Shown: positions 9,451 through 18,690, numbered from the stretch's first letter. The stretch is 64,000 nucleotides of DNA from Opitutaceae bacterium (GCA_028280945.1 JANQKV010000004.1:62001-126000); one strand, 5' to 3'. Numbers and translations: made by a program. Notes: generated by a model not told the origin, from the letters alone.

Positions 9451-10581
9451 ATGGACAAAACCTTCCGCCTGGTCCTTTTTTTGTTCGCGCTGTTTTCCGT
9501 CAGCTTGATCGGGGTGGTGGTTTATGCGCTGCAGAACCTGCGACGCGCGCAGCAAGCCACCCAATGGGTTGAGCATACCCACGCGTTCATGGCCGAGGTC
9601 AACGCGGCCCTCGCCGCCAACCGTTCGGCGGAAGGTGCCCTGCACGCTTATCTGCTCAGCGAAAGCCCGCGGCAGGAAACGGCTTTCCGTCAGGCTTTTG
9701 CCCAGCTTGGGGAGCACCTTGAGGTAGCCAAGGCGTTGGCGGAGGCTGAAGGCCTCCCGACGACTGATTTGGCGGCTTTTGAAACGGCGCTGATCGCCCG
9801 GGCCGATCGCGCCCGCGAGCTGTTGGCTGCACACCGGGCGGGTGACCACGAAAGCGTGCGGGAGACCCTGAACCGCGAACCGGAGACCACGGAAGCCGAA
9901 ATCACCGCTCTCGCCCAACGCATCACAACCAGCCAACAGGAGCTCCTCCGGGAACGCGATCGCGCCTCGTTTCTCCGGGATCTGCGCGCAACCCATGCCC
10001 TCTACCTCACCGCCGGCATCAACCTGCTGGTGCTGATCACCGGGGGCTGGTTCATCCGCGACAATTTGCGCACGCGCAGCCGGGAAGCGGCCCTGCTTGC
10101 GCGCACAAACGAGGAACTGGAGGAACGGGTCAAGGAGCGCACCGCCGAAATCGCGGGCAAGAACCAGCTCCTGCGCATGGAAAACCTGGAAAGCCGCTGG
10201 AAGACCCAGGCGGTGGACCATCAGCTGCGTTACAACAACCTGATCATCGCCAGCGTCCGGACGCCGATTGCGGTGATCACCCGGGCCCTGAACATTTCGC
10301 GCGTCAACCCCGCCATGGAACGCCTCTCCGCCCAAACGGTGACCGAATTGGTGGATCGTCCCTTGGCTGAACTCGTTGAGCTCGTGCCGGGCAGCGAAAG
10401 CTCCGCCGGCCTGGATGTGATCGCGGCTGCACTTCGCGCCGGCCAGGACCTCGTGGACCATCCCGCCCTGCTCCATCGACCCGGGCGCCCGGACCGTAAA
10501 ATCCAACTTAGCCTCTTTCCTCTGCGGGACAGCGACCATATCGTTGGAGGAGTCATCACTCTCTACGCACCTCCCGACTAG
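9451..10581 (+). CDS. CHASE3-like membrane sensor with coiled coil and PAS-like domain, no kinase
   Basis: A 376-residue two-helix membrane protein: helix one at about 6-28, an extracytoplasmic all-helical domain resembling CHASE3 (about 35-175), and helix two at about 183-201. A coiled coil follows (EELEERVKERTAEIAGKNQLL, about 222-245), then a cytoplasmic PAS-like domain starting at LRYNNLIIASVRTPIAVI. The usual histidine kinase, GGDEF or methyl-accepting domain after such a coil is missing; the protein stops after the PAS-like fold (GGVITLYAPPD). It lies 12 bp after the transglutaminase-like gene and 20 bp before a lone receiver gene. Inference: it signals by binding another kinase or is a partner of the receiver. 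Confidence 0.8.
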   Translation: MDKTFRLVLFLFALFSVSLIGVVVYALQNLRRAQQATQWVEHTHAFMAEVNAALAANRSAEGALHAYLLSESPRQETAFRQAFAQLGEHLEVAKALAEAEGLPTTDLAAFETALIARADRARELLAAHRAGDHESVRETLNREPETTEAEITALAQRITTSQQELLRERDRASFLRDLRATHALYLTAGINLLVLITGGWFIRDNLRTRSREAALLARTNEELEERVKERTAEIAGKNQLLRMENLESRWKTQAVDHQLRYNNLIIASVRTPIAVITRALNISRVNPAMERLSAQTVTELVDRPLAELVELVPGSESSAGLDVIAAALRAGQDLVDHPALLHRPGRPDRKIQLSLFPLRDSDHIVGGVITLYAPPD

Positions 10582-10601
10582 CCTTTCGACAACCTTAAAC
10601 C

Positions 10602-10976
10602 GTGAAACCAACCATTCTCACCATCGATGACGAGGACGTGATCCTTAGAATGCTGTATGAGTTCCTGGAGATCCAAGGTTACACTGTGCTGGCGGCTCAC
10701 TCCCCGCGCGAGGCCAAGGAAGTGATGGCGGACCACACGATCGACTTGATCATCACCGACCTGCAGTTGGAAAACTCCGACGGCCTCGAACTGGTCGAGG
10801 AAATCCGGCAATTGAACCCGGACATCCCCGTGGTGCTCCTGACCGGCGTCTGGTTCGACGAACACACCATCGATGCCAAGCTGAGCCACAAAATCTCAGC
10901 CTATCACAATAAAACCGCCCCCCTGAACGAACTCGGGGTGTCCGTGGCGCGGCTGCTGGCAAAATCCTCCGAATGA
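10602..10976 (+). CDS. Stand-alone response regulator receiver domain protein
   Basis: A CheY-like single receiver of 124 residues. Acidic pair Asp9-Asp10 in TIDDED, phosphoacceptor Asp53 in LIITDLQLE, conserved Thr81 in VVLLTG and Lys104 in HNKTAP are all present, so it should accept phosphate. There is no output domain. The start is GTG, 20 bp after the CHASE3-like sensor gene, and the gene is convergent with deoC. A receiver without output next to a sensor without kinase suggests a split relay that uses a kinase encoded elsewhere; the hybrid kinase at 14242 is one candidate, by proximity only. Confidence 0.92.
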   Translation: MKPTILTIDDEDVILRMLYEFLEIQGYTVLAAHSPREAKEVMADHTIDLIITDLQLENSDGLELVEEIRQLNPDIPVVLLTGVWFDEHTIDAKLSHKISAYHNKTAPLNELGVSVARLLAKSSE

Positions 10977-11003
10977 GCCCGGCCGGCGCCGGAGCCCCAA
11001 ACC

Positions 11004-11906
11004 TCAGTATCCGCCGCTCGCTTCACTGAAGACGTAGGGTGCCTGGTAGGCGCCGGTCTCCATCTTCACCAATTGGCGAAGCAGGTCGTTCAGCAACGAT
11101 GATGCACCAAAGCGGTAGCGGCGATTGGTGAGCCACGCGTCGCCGAGGGTTTCCTTGACCGCGACGAGGAAGTGCAGCGCCTGTTTGGCCGATTTGATGC
11201 CACCGGCGGGCTTCATGCCCACGGCCACTCCTGTATCCAGATAGTGGTCACGGATGGCATCGAGCATGACCTGCTGGTTCGCGAGGGTGGCATTGCCGGG
11301 GGTCTTGCCGGTGGATGTCTTGATGAAATCGCCCTCGCGAATCACCCGCAGAGCCAGGCAGGAGGCAGCGCGAATGTTGTCGTAGGTCTCCAGTTCGCTC
11401 GTCTCCAAAATGACCTTCAGGGCGGAATCACCGCAGGCTTCGACTACTGCCGCGATCTCATCCTGCATGCGGCTGTAGTCGCCGGCCAGAAACGCCCCGC
11501 GATTGATCACCATGTCGATTTCGTCGGCCCCGTCCGCAACCGCCGCCTTCACTTCGGCCAAACGCGTGCGCAAGGGAGCCTGGCCACTGGGAAAAGCCGT
11601 CGCGACGGATGCGATCCTGACCGGCGCACGATCGCCGAGGGCGGCCCGGGCGTGTCTGACCATCGACGGGTAGACGCAGACCGCGCCAACCGGTGGACAG
11701 TCCAAATCATCGTGCGGCCGGATCGCCTTGGCACAAAGGGCGCGGACCTTGCCCGGCGTGTCTTTGCCCTCGAGGGTGGTCAGATCGACCATCGAGGCGG
11801 CCAGTTTAAGGCCCTGGACCTTGGAGGCGGTTTTGATCGATCGAGTCGCGTATTTGGCTGCGCGTTCCTGCACGCCGACGGCATCGACGGATCCAATTTC
11901 ATTCAT
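11004..11906 (-). CDS. deoC: Deoxyribose-phosphate aldolase (long, eukaryote-type)
   Basis: Cleaves 2-deoxyribose 5-phosphate to glyceraldehyde 3-phosphate and acetaldehyde in deoxynucleoside breakdown. The 300-residue product from MNEIGSVDAV is longer than E. coli DeoC (about 260) and resembles the long DERA form of animals. Schiff-base Lys196 is in DFIKTSTGK and the assisting Lys232 in GMKPAGGIKSAK; VDLTTLEG and ADEIDMVINRG are also conserved. An in-frame ATG at 11954 would add 16 residues; further extension is antisense to the neighbouring lipoprotein gene. Acetaldehyde from this enzyme is a plausible substrate of the ALDH pair 2.5 kb away on the same strand. Confidence 0.92.
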   Translation of the reverse strand: MNEIGSVDAVGVQERAAKYATRSIKTASKVQGLKLAASMVDLTTLEGKDTPGKVRALCAKAIRPHDDLDCPPVGAVCVYPSMVRHARAALGDRAPVRIASVATAFPSGQAPLRTRLAEVKAAVADGADEIDMVINRGAFLAGDYSRMQDEIAAVVEACGDSALKVILETSELETYDNIRAASCLALRVIREGDFIKTSTGKTPGNATLANQQVMLDAIRDHYLDTGVAVGMKPAGGIKSAKQALHFLVAVKETLGDAWLTNRRYRFGASSLLNDLLRQLVKMETGAYQAPYVFSEASGGY

Positions 11907-12017
11907 CAAACGGCGGTAAGCAGCAGGCTGGGCGGCGCACATGGACGGCAGCATCAACAACCCGGTCGGAATTGCCAAAGCCAAAGCGACCCCACCGTTG
12001 AGGGACTTGCCAAACAG

Positions 12018-12971
12018 GTGGCCTTTACAATTGTTACCGGCTTGAACCTCCTTCGCTTCCTGCCCGCCGCCGCTCTTTTCCTCTCCGCCTGCTCCACCCT
12101 CCCTCCGGTTTCTCACGCCTTCGGCCCCGCCGAGGAAATCATGCGTGTGGCCGACAAGCGGCTGAACGAGATCAGCGGCATGGGAAGCTCCCTGCACCGG
12201 CCGGACGTGCTGTGGGTGCATAATGACAGCGGCGATACCCCACGACTTTTTGCGATCGGCCCTGACGGAGAGACTCTTGGCATCTTGGAAATCACCAATG
12301 CCACCGCCCGGGATTGGGAGGAAATGGCGCTCTTTGAACTGGACGGTGAACCGTGGATGCTGATTGCCGACGTGGGCGACAACAATGCCGTGCGGCACGA
12401 TCTCGCGATCTACCTGCTGCCCGAACCGGATCCCGCCCAATTTGCCGAAAAGCCGGTGCTTCAGGTCGAAGCGACATCGGTGCTGCCTTTTCGCTACGAA
12501 GACGGACCGCGCGATTGCGAAGGCGTCGCGGTCGATGTCGCCAGTCGCAGAATTTTCCTCATCTCCAAACGTACCGAACCACCCGTTCTCTACGATCTGC
12601 CCCTCGAACTGGAGCACGACAACGATGCCCCTTTGGTGGCCAAACGCATCATTCCCATGGCGGGCATCGTGCCCCCCACCTCGGCGGAACGGGCGATCCC
12701 CGGACGACTGGGACAGTATCGCTCCCAGGTCACCGCGTTCGACATCTCACCCAACAACCGCAGCGCGGCGGTCCTCACCTACGGCAACCTCTACCTCTAT
12801 CGTCGCAATGCGGACCAACCTTGGACCGATGCTTTTGGCCAGCAGCCGCAACGCATCCCGATCCGCGGTTTACCACAGGCCGAGTCAATGTGTTTTGATG
12901 GCGACAGCCGCACGATCCTCGTGACCACGGAAGCGGATCGGCCGCCCGTGCTGCGACTGCAACGGCCATAG
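12018..12971 (+). CDS. Predicted lipoprotein with beta-propeller-like body, function unknown
   Basis: An exported protein of about 317 residues. A hydrophobic stretch ends in the lipobox FLSACS, so it is probably a lipoprotein. The body has propeller-like blades, with NEISGMGSSLHRPDVLWVHND, LFAIGPDGETLGILEI and a motif DCEGVAVD that recalls secreted SdiA-regulated or phytase-like propellers; YGNLYLYRR and AESMCFDG follow. The start is uncertain: GTG at 12018 has a GAGGGA-like site about 12 bp upstream, and TTG at 12042 is the alternative. An upstream ORF extension is antisense to deoC and is rejected. No operon partner on this strand. Confidence 0.72.
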   Translation: MAFTIVTGLNLLRFLPAAALFLSACSTLPPVSHAFGPAEEIMRVADKRLNEISGMGSSLHRPDVLWVHNDSGDTPRLFAIGPDGETLGILEITNATARDWEEMALFELDGEPWMLIADVGDNNAVRHDLAIYLLPEPDPAQFAEKPVLQVEATSVLPFRYEDGPRDCEGVAVDVASRRIFLISKRTEPPVLYDLPLELEHDNDAPLVAKRIIPMAGIVPPTSAERAIPGRLGQYRSQVTAFDISPNNRSAAVLTYGNLYLYRRNADQPWTDAFGQQPQRIPIRGLPQAESMCFDGDSRTILVTTEADRPPVLRLQRP

Positions 12972-13078
12972 CCCGAACTGCACGCTCCTTGCCCGCGGCT
13001 TAAAACCGCAGCTCGATTCGCGCGCCGCCCAGGTCCGACCGGCCGCGCGTCACCACCCAGCCTCTCAGGCAGCGTTTC

Positions 13079-14128
13079 CTAGCCGACCGTGGTCGGCGCC
13101 CCGCCCGCGGCGGCCGAACGATAGATCGCCTCAATCAACGCAACGGCACTTCGTCCTTCGGGTCCCGAAATCTCCGGAGCCTGGTCCGACCGAATGGCAG
13201 CCACCATGGCGCGAATCTGGCGCACATGCCCCTCGATGGAGATACCACTCGGATCAGAGGCTCCCGACCCGAGCTCGGCGGCGCCCCCGAGGATGGCGGC
13301 ATCCCCGGGTTGGGCTTCGGCAAACTCCCACGCGGTGATCACACCATCCTCCAACCGGACCGACCCTTTTTCACCACACAGTTCAACCCGCATGGACCAA
13401 CCTGGCCAAGCGGCGGTCGATGCTTCGATGGTGCCGAGCGCGCCATCCGGAAACCACAGATTTGCCGCCGCGGTGTCCTCCACCTCGATGCTCTGGTGAA
13501 GCCGGCGGGTGGTGCGGGCACTCACCTCCGTGGGCAGGCCCGCCAGCCACTGCAGCAAGTCGACACCATGGATGCCCTGGTTCATCAACGCGCCACCGCC
13601 GTCCATGGCCTGGGTGCCCTTCCAGGGCGAACCCGCGTAATAGTTGGCATCACGATACCACTTCACGTAACAACTCGCCAAAGTCATGCGGCCGAATCGC
13701 CCCGCATCCACCGCGGCCTTGGCCGCCTGCGCCCCCGCACTGAATCGCTGCTGGAAAATCGGCATGATATGCACCCCTGCTTCCGCCGCCGCCGCGAGCA
13801 TCCGGTCGACCCGCGCCACGGTGACTTCGAGCGGCTTCTCGACAACCACGTGCCTGCCCGCCGACACCGCGGCCAGGGCGGGGTCGAGATGGCCGCCGCT
13901 GGGGGTTGTCACCGCCACGACCTGCACGTCCTCCCGGGGATTCAGGGCCTCGACCGAATCCACGACCATCCGCGCCCCATGCTTCGCGGCAAACGCCGCG
14001 CCCCGTTCGGCACTGCGACTGACCACGGCGACGAGTTCGGCGCCTTCCACTTCCCCGATCGCCCGGGCGTGCACCCCGGCGATCATGCCGGTTCCCACCA
14101 CCGCAAATCCAATTTGGTCGCTGTTCAT
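13079..14128 (-). CDS. Gfo/Idh/MocA-family oxidoreductase
   Basis: NAD(P)-dependent sugar or cyclitol dehydrogenase-like enzyme of 349 residues. The N-terminal Rossmann fold starts at FAVVGTGMIAGVHARAI, the family Lys motif is VVEKPLEVT (about 95), and the C-terminal alpha/beta domain carries a HGVDLLQWLAG segment with the usual His. It is a cytoplasmic single gene with no signal peptide, unlike the Tat-exported relative at 31437. Neighbours on both sides are on the opposite strand, so substrate context is poor. Confidence 0.9.
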   Translation of the reverse strand: MNSDQIGFAVVGTGMIAGVHARAIGEVEGAELVAVVSRSAERGAAFAAKHGARMVVDSVEALNPREDVQVVAVTTPSGGHLDPALAAVSAGRHVVVEKPLEVTVARVDRMLAAAAEAGVHIMPIFQQRFSAGAQAAKAAVDAGRFGRMTLASCYVKWYRDANYYAGSPWKGTQAMDGGGALMNQGIHGVDLLQWLAGLPTEVSARTTRRLHQSIEVEDTAAANLWFPDGALGTIEASTAAWPGWSMRVELCGEKGSVRLEDGVITAWEFAEAQPGDAAILGGAAELGSGASDPSGISIEGHVRQIRAMVAAIRSDQAPEISGPEGRSAVALIEAIYRSAAAGGAPTTVG

Positions 14129-14241
14129 CCCGGTATTGAGCGGGGTTGGCGTGGTGTCGTCGAGGACAAGTCCCCGCCATCACCGAAATCCGCTGACGAT
14201 TCGTTTGAACCCCAACGCCCAACCTGTCACCTTGGTGGGCG

Positions 14242-16944
14242 ATGGTTCAGATCGAAGCCCTGTCCAGTCGGCGCATTGCGGTCGTCACGCTGGTCGCCCT
14301 CGTGGGTGTGGCTGCTTCGATCGCATCCTGGCAATCCGCCGTCCACCATGAGGTGAGGCATATCGAGGATGAGTTTTACTATCGGGCCAGCCGCCACGCC
14401 TTTGCGGCGAAGGAACACTTGGCGATTTATCCCGAAATCATGGCCCAGTTGCGCTCCATCGGTTCCTCGGAGGAGCCCATGTTCGAGCGGATGTTGCAGA
14501 GCAGTTTTTCGGACCTGATCGCCCGGCATCCTTCGGTCGCGATTTTCGAGTGGGTGCCGCTCGTCACCCATGATCAACGCGCGGCGGTTGAACAGCAGCT
14601 CTCCCGGCAGCTCGGCCGCACCGTGGGTTTCACCCACCGGAAATCCGACGGGATATTGGAGCCCGCCGCAGTGGCCGACGCATATTACCCCATCACCATC
14701 GCCGTGCCGCTGATGGGCAATGAGTCGGTAATTGGTTATGACCTGCACTCCGCCCTGACCTATTCCCATTTGGCCCAAGCCCGGGAAACCGGTGAAATGG
14801 TGGCAACCCAACAGGTCACGCTCAGTCAAAACAGCCGGGCGGAAGACCTGCTCGCGGTGATCATGATTGCGCCCAGTTTCACTCGCTCGAACGATTCTTC
14901 CGGGGACGAATTTCGCGGTTTTGTCCAATGCATCTTCCGCATTCATCAGGTCCTGTCGCGGCTCCACCGGCAATCCGACAACGATGCCCTGATGATTTAC
15001 TACGAGGATGCCTCCGCCCGCCTGGGCGAACGCCGAGTCCTCTACGCCAACCTGGCCGGACACGAGCCGGCGATTACCAACGGGTCCCGGGTTTCTCTGC
15101 CGGCCGACCTCGATCCCGACGATCCCGCGGTCTTCATCGAAAACCTGCCCCTTGGCGGGCGGCAATGGCGCTTCATCGCCCGGGCCAACCCGGATTGGAT
15201 GGCCGCCCAGCGGTCGTTCACCCCGTTGCTCGGATTGTTCGGCGGACTGGCGACCACCTTCCTGCTTTGTTACCTGCTCAACACCCTCATGCTCCGCAAC
15301 CGCAGGGTCCAAAGCATGGTGAAGAGCCGCACGACGGAGCTCACCCAAGTCCGGGCCCGCCTTGAGCGGGATATCGAGCAGCGCAAGGCGGCGGAAAAGA
15401 ACTGGCGGGAGACGGAATACCTCTTGCGTGGGTTGCTGGAGAACAGTTCCAGCTCGATCTTCATCAAAGACCTGCAGAGTCGCTACATGCTGTTCAACCG
15501 CCAGTATGAAAAGGGCGTGGGCTTGAGCCGCGAGGAGATCCTGGGGAAATCCGATTACGACATGTTTCCGCCCGACGTCGCCCGACGTTACGTCGAAGAA
15601 GACGAGCAGGTGCTCACGTCAAAAACCAATCTGCGCTACGAAACCGAAATCGAGGTGCAGGGGAAAAAACGCGTGATGCTTGTGCAAAAGTTTCCCATCT
15701 GGCGCAACGACCTTGAGATCCAGGCCATCGGCGGAATCGTGACCGACCTGCAATACCGCGCTGAAGCGGAACGCCTTCGCCGGGATTACGAAAATCGCCT
15801 GCAGGCCGGACAAAGGCTGGAAAGCCTGGGCATCATGGCGGGGGGGATTGCCCACGACTTCAACAACCTGCTGACCGCCGTGCTCGGTCACGCCTCCATG
15901 CTCCGGCTCAAGCCGGACACCAGCCCGGAAGCCGTCCACCAGATTGAAAAAATCGAGGTGGCCGCGCGCCGCGCTTCCGACCTTTGCGACCAGATGCTGA
16001 CCTTTGCCGGCCAGGGCAGCCAGGAAACCGAACACATTGATCCCGTGGAGGTGATCGACGAAACCAAAACCCTGCTCAGTGCCTCGCTGCCCAAGCGCGT
16101 GGAATTGGTCGTCGACGCCGAATCCGGCCTCCCCGGCATCACCGCCAACATCGCCCAGTTCCGCCAGGTCATCATGAACCTGGTGATCAACTCCGCCGAC
16201 GCAATCGGCGATGAACCGGGCACCATCAAGTTGCGGCTGCGGGAAGTATCGGTGGACGACTTCGATGCCACCGCCGCCGTGGGCAACGCCGAGCTGGTCC
16301 CCGGAAGGTATGTTTGTATCTGTGTATCTGATACAGGGAAAGGCGTGCCCCCGGAACTGCTGCCCAAGATCTTCGACCCCTTCTTCACAACCAAATTCCA
16401 GGGACGGGGCCTCGGCCTCTCAACCGTGCTGGGCATCGTGCACGGCCACCACGGCGCCATGTTCGTGGACTCCTCGCCATCCGGCACCACCTTCCAGGCG
16501 GTTTTCCCGGTGGCCGAGGCCCCGGCGTCTGACCCTTCGGCAACCCCCGATCCGCCCCCGGCAAGTGTAGAGCTCTCGGGCGGGGTTCTGGTGGTCGACG
16601 ATGAGCCCGAAGTACGCGACATCGCCAAGACGCTGTTGGAGTTTGAAGGCATGACGGTTTTCACGGCGGAATCCGGCGAAGCGGGGCTGCGCGTCTATGA
16701 CCAGCATCGCGATCAAATCCGCATCGTATTGCTGGACGTCTCCATGCCGGGCCTGACGGGAACCCAGACCCTCGACGCCCTGCATGAGCGCGCCCCGGAC
16801 CTGCCGGTCATATTGCTCAGCGGTTACAGCCAGAGTGATCCCCGGATCAACCTCGGCGACGCCCGTTTCCACGCCTTCCTGCAAAAACCCTTCGAACTCG
16901 ACGCCCTGATCCACGAAATCAATCGCGCCATCGCCCCGGGGTGA
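14242..16944 (+). CDS. Hybrid sensor histidine kinase: CHASE, PAS, HisKA, HATPase, receiver
   Basis: A 900-residue membrane sensor kinase. Helix one is at about 11-30, an extracytoplasmic CHASE domain spans about 60-290 (PSVAIFEWVPLVTHDQR, GRTVGFTH), and helix two is at about 330-352. A coiled coil leads to a PAS domain (about 385-510; SRYMLFNRQYEKGVG). The H-box is GGIAHDFNNLL with His538, the N-box NLVINSADAI, and the G-boxes VSDTGKG and GRGLGLSTV. A C-terminal receiver has Asp832 in LLDVSMPG. His538 should pass phosphate to Asp832 and then to a phosphotransfer partner not seen here. It lies downstream of a divergent Gfo/Idh/MocA gene; no cognate regulator is adjacent. Confidence 0.94.
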   Translation: MVQIEALSSRRIAVVTLVALVGVAASIASWQSAVHHEVRHIEDEFYYRASRHAFAAKEHLAIYPEIMAQLRSIGSSEEPMFERMLQSSFSDLIARHPSVAIFEWVPLVTHDQRAAVEQQLSRQLGRTVGFTHRKSDGILEPAAVADAYYPITIAVPLMGNESVIGYDLHSALTYSHLAQARETGEMVATQQVTLSQNSRAEDLLAVIMIAPSFTRSNDSSGDEFRGFVQCIFRIHQVLSRLHRQSDNDALMIYYEDASARLGERRVLYANLAGHEPAITNGSRVSLPADLDPDDPAVFIENLPLGGRQWRFIARANPDWMAAQRSFTPLLGLFGGLATTFLLCYLLNTLMLRNRRVQSMVKSRTTELTQVRARLERDIEQRKAAEKNWRETEYLLRGLLENSSSSIFIKDLQSRYMLFNRQYEKGVGLSREEILGKSDYDMFPPDVARRYVEEDEQVLTSKTNLRYETEIEVQGKKRVMLVQKFPIWRNDLEIQAIGGIVTDLQYRAEAERLRRDYENRLQAGQRLESLGIMAGGIAHDFNNLLTAVLGHASMLRLKPDTSPEAVHQIEKIEVAARRASDLCDQMLTFAGQGSQETEHIDPVEVIDETKTLLSASLPKRVELVVDAESGLPGITANIAQFRQVIMNLVINSADAIGDEPGTIKLRLREVSVDDFDATAAVGNAELVPGRYVCICVSDTGKGVPPELLPKIFDPFFTTKFQGRGLGLSTVLGIVHGHHGAMFVDSSPSGTTFQAVFPVAEAPASDPSATPDPPPASVELSGGVLVVDDEPEVRDIAKTLLEFEGMTVFTAESGEAGLRVYDQHRDQIRIVLLDVSMPGLTGTQTLDALHERAPDLPVILLSGYSQSDPRINLGDARFHAFLQKPFELDALIHEINRAIAPG

Positions 16945-17026
16945 TCCGCCATCTCCGCGATTTTTTTCTTCGCCATGGTCCTCTCCGCGCCCGCGCATTC
17001 GTTTCACTTACGAAATCAATCCTACC

Positions 17027-17383
17027 ATGAGTGAAAACAACCTATCCCAATACCTCCTGATCTTCCGCGAAAACGAAGATGCTCCCGACATCGCTCCCGA
17101 AGAAATGGAGGCGATATTTGCCACCTGGATGGCCTGGGCCGAGCGCCTGGGTGCCGTCGGCAAATACGACGGCGGCAATCCGCTTACCGAGCAGGGCAAA
17201 GTCGTTCGGGGAGCGTCCGGCGAGTCCATCACGGACGGTCCCTTCGTCGAAGCCAAGGAAGTGCTTTGCGGCTACTTCCTGGTCAAGGCCGCCGACCTCG
17301 AAGAGGCCTGCACCATCGCCAAGGACTGCCCCGGTCTGCCGCGCGGCATGTCGGTGGAAGTGCGACCGATCATGGTGCATTGA
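17027..17383 (+). CDS. YciI/DGPF-domain protein (ECF partner)
   Basis: Small cytoplasmic protein of 118 residues of the YCII-related superfamily. The namesake DGPFVEAKE motif is at about 65-73, followed by LCGYFLVKAADLEEA. Its molecular role is unproven; family members are encoded next to ECF sigma factors of the ECF42 type. Here its stop codon overlaps the probable TTG start of that sigma gene by 4 bp (TTGA), indicating translational coupling. I infer that it takes part in the same response, but nothing in the sequence shows how. Confidence 0.9.
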   Translation: MSENNLSQYLLIFRENEDAPDIAPEEMEAIFATWMAWAERLGAVGKYDGGNPLTEQGKVVRGASGESITDGPFVEAKEVLCGYFLVKAADLEEACTIAKDCPGLPRGMSVEVRPIMVH

Positions 17384-18690
17384 ACAACCCGGGCTCCCCT
17401 CCGATTCCCGCCCCGCCGGGTCCTTCCTCCGATGGCACCCGGCGGGTGTTGGATCATTGGTTCCGCCACGAATATGGACGACTGGTCGCCATCCTGACCC
17501 GCCAGCTCGGGGCCGCCCGCCTCGGCCTGGCTGAGGATGTGGTGCAGGATGCGCTCCTGCGCGCGAGCCAGGTGTGGCCCTATCGCGGGGTTCCGCCCAA
17601 TCCCACCGCGTGGTTGCTCGTGACCGCGCGCAACCGCGCCCGCGACATCTGCCGCCGCGATTCGCGCTGGTCGGCGGCCGTTGACCAGATCACCCACACG
17701 ATCGAGTCGACCGCGACCCAGGCCTGTGAGCAGGAAGCCGCCACTTTCGCCCACGAAATCCGCGATGCCGAGCTGCGCATGATGATGGTCTGTTGCCATC
17801 CCCGGCTTTCGACCGACGGGCAGCTCGCCCTGATCCTCAAAACCCTTGCGGGGTTTGGGGAACAGGAGATCGCCGCGGCTTTCCTGGTGAAACGCGAGAC
17901 CGTGGCCAAGCGGCTGGTGCGGGCGCGCCGCACCCTGCGTGACGAAAGGATCGAGACTGATCTTCCTCCCGACGCGGAACTGCCGGGCCGCGTTAAAACG
18001 ATTTTGCACGCGCTGTATCTGTTGTTCAACGAAGGTTACAAGGCGTCGACCGGCGAGGTGATTATTCGCGCGGAGCTCTGCCGGGAAGCCGACCGGCTGC
18101 TCGCCCAACTGCAAGCCTGGCCACCGGCCGATCTGCCTGAAACCCAGGCAATGGCGGCCCTGTTTGCGTTTCACCAGGCCCGCTTCCCTGCCCGCCTCGA
18201 TGAAGCGGGGCAACCGATCTTGCTGGCCGAACAAAATCGTTCCCGGTGGGACCGCACGCTCCTGCGGCGCGGCATGGCGTGCCTGGCCCGGTCCGCGGCG
18301 GGCGACCAGGTGTCACGCTATCATCTGGAGGCCGGCATAGCTGCCTGCCACAGTCTCGCGCCGTCCTACGAAAAGACCGACTGGAACCGCATCATCGACC
18401 TTTATGCCCGGTTGGAAAAACTGGCTCCCAGCCCGGCCGTTTCCATCAACCGCGCCCTCGCGTTGGCCGAGGCGACAAACGATCGTGCCGGGCTCGAACA
18501 TTTGACCACTGCGGTGGACGAGAGGCAGGTGGCGGACTACCACCTCTATTTTTCCGCGAAAGCGAAGTTGTTGCATGGCATCGGCTCGCCCGAGGCGTTG
18601 CCCACCCTCGAACACGCCATCGCGCTGGCGCCGCTGAGTGTGGAGAAAGAGCAGTTGCAGGGACTGCGCGAGCGGTGGGAGCAGACCTGA
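17380..18690 (+). CDS. ECF42-type RNA polymerase sigma factor with long C-terminal extension
   Basis: A sigma-70 family ECF factor of about 436 residues, more than twice the usual 180-200. Sigma region 2 is at about 27-100 (HEYGRLVAILTRQLG, AEDVVQDALLRA, RARDICRRD). Region 4 is at about 145-195 (LKTLAGFGEQEIAAAFLVKRETVAKRLVRARRTLRD, given here as one conserved segment). The extension (about 200-430) has LYLLFNEGYKASTG and TPR-like helices, the hallmark of ECF42 (SigJ-like, DUF6596-containing) proteins. These usually lack an anti-sigma factor and pair with DGPF proteins, as here. The start is TTG at 17380 overlapping the YciI stop; GTG at 17446 is the alternative and would give 414 residues. 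Confidence 0.88.
   Translation: MNNPGSPPIPAPPGPSSDGTRRVLDHWFRHEYGRLVAILTRQLGAARLGLAEDVVQDALLRASQVWPYRGVPPNPTAWLLVTARNRARDICRRDSRWSAAVDQITHTIESTATQACEQEAATFAHEIRDAELRMMMVCCHPRLSTDGQLALILKTLAGFGEQEIAAAFLVKRETVAKRLVRARRTLRDERIETDLPPDAELPGRVKTILHALYLLFNEGYKASTGEVIIRAELCREADRLLAQLQAWPPADLPETQAMAALFAFHQARFPARLDEAGQPILLAEQNRSRWDRTLLRRGMACLARSAAGDQVSRYHLEAGIAACHSLAPSYEKTDWNRIIDLYARLEKLAPSPAVSINRALALAEATNDRAGLEHLTTAVDERQVADYHLYFSAKAKLLHGIGSPEALPTLEHAIALAPLSVEKEQLQGLRERWEQT

Noticed and set aside
11907..12617. Long N-terminal extension of deoC on the minus strand
   Set aside because: The extension is antisense to the lipoprotein gene and does not match the aldolase family; DERA homology starts near 11906.
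12972..13078. Minus-strand tail reading GGARIELRF before a stop, like the end of a histidine kinase
   Set aside because: Only about 25 codons can be read, with no start and no further homology; it may be chance or a remnant.
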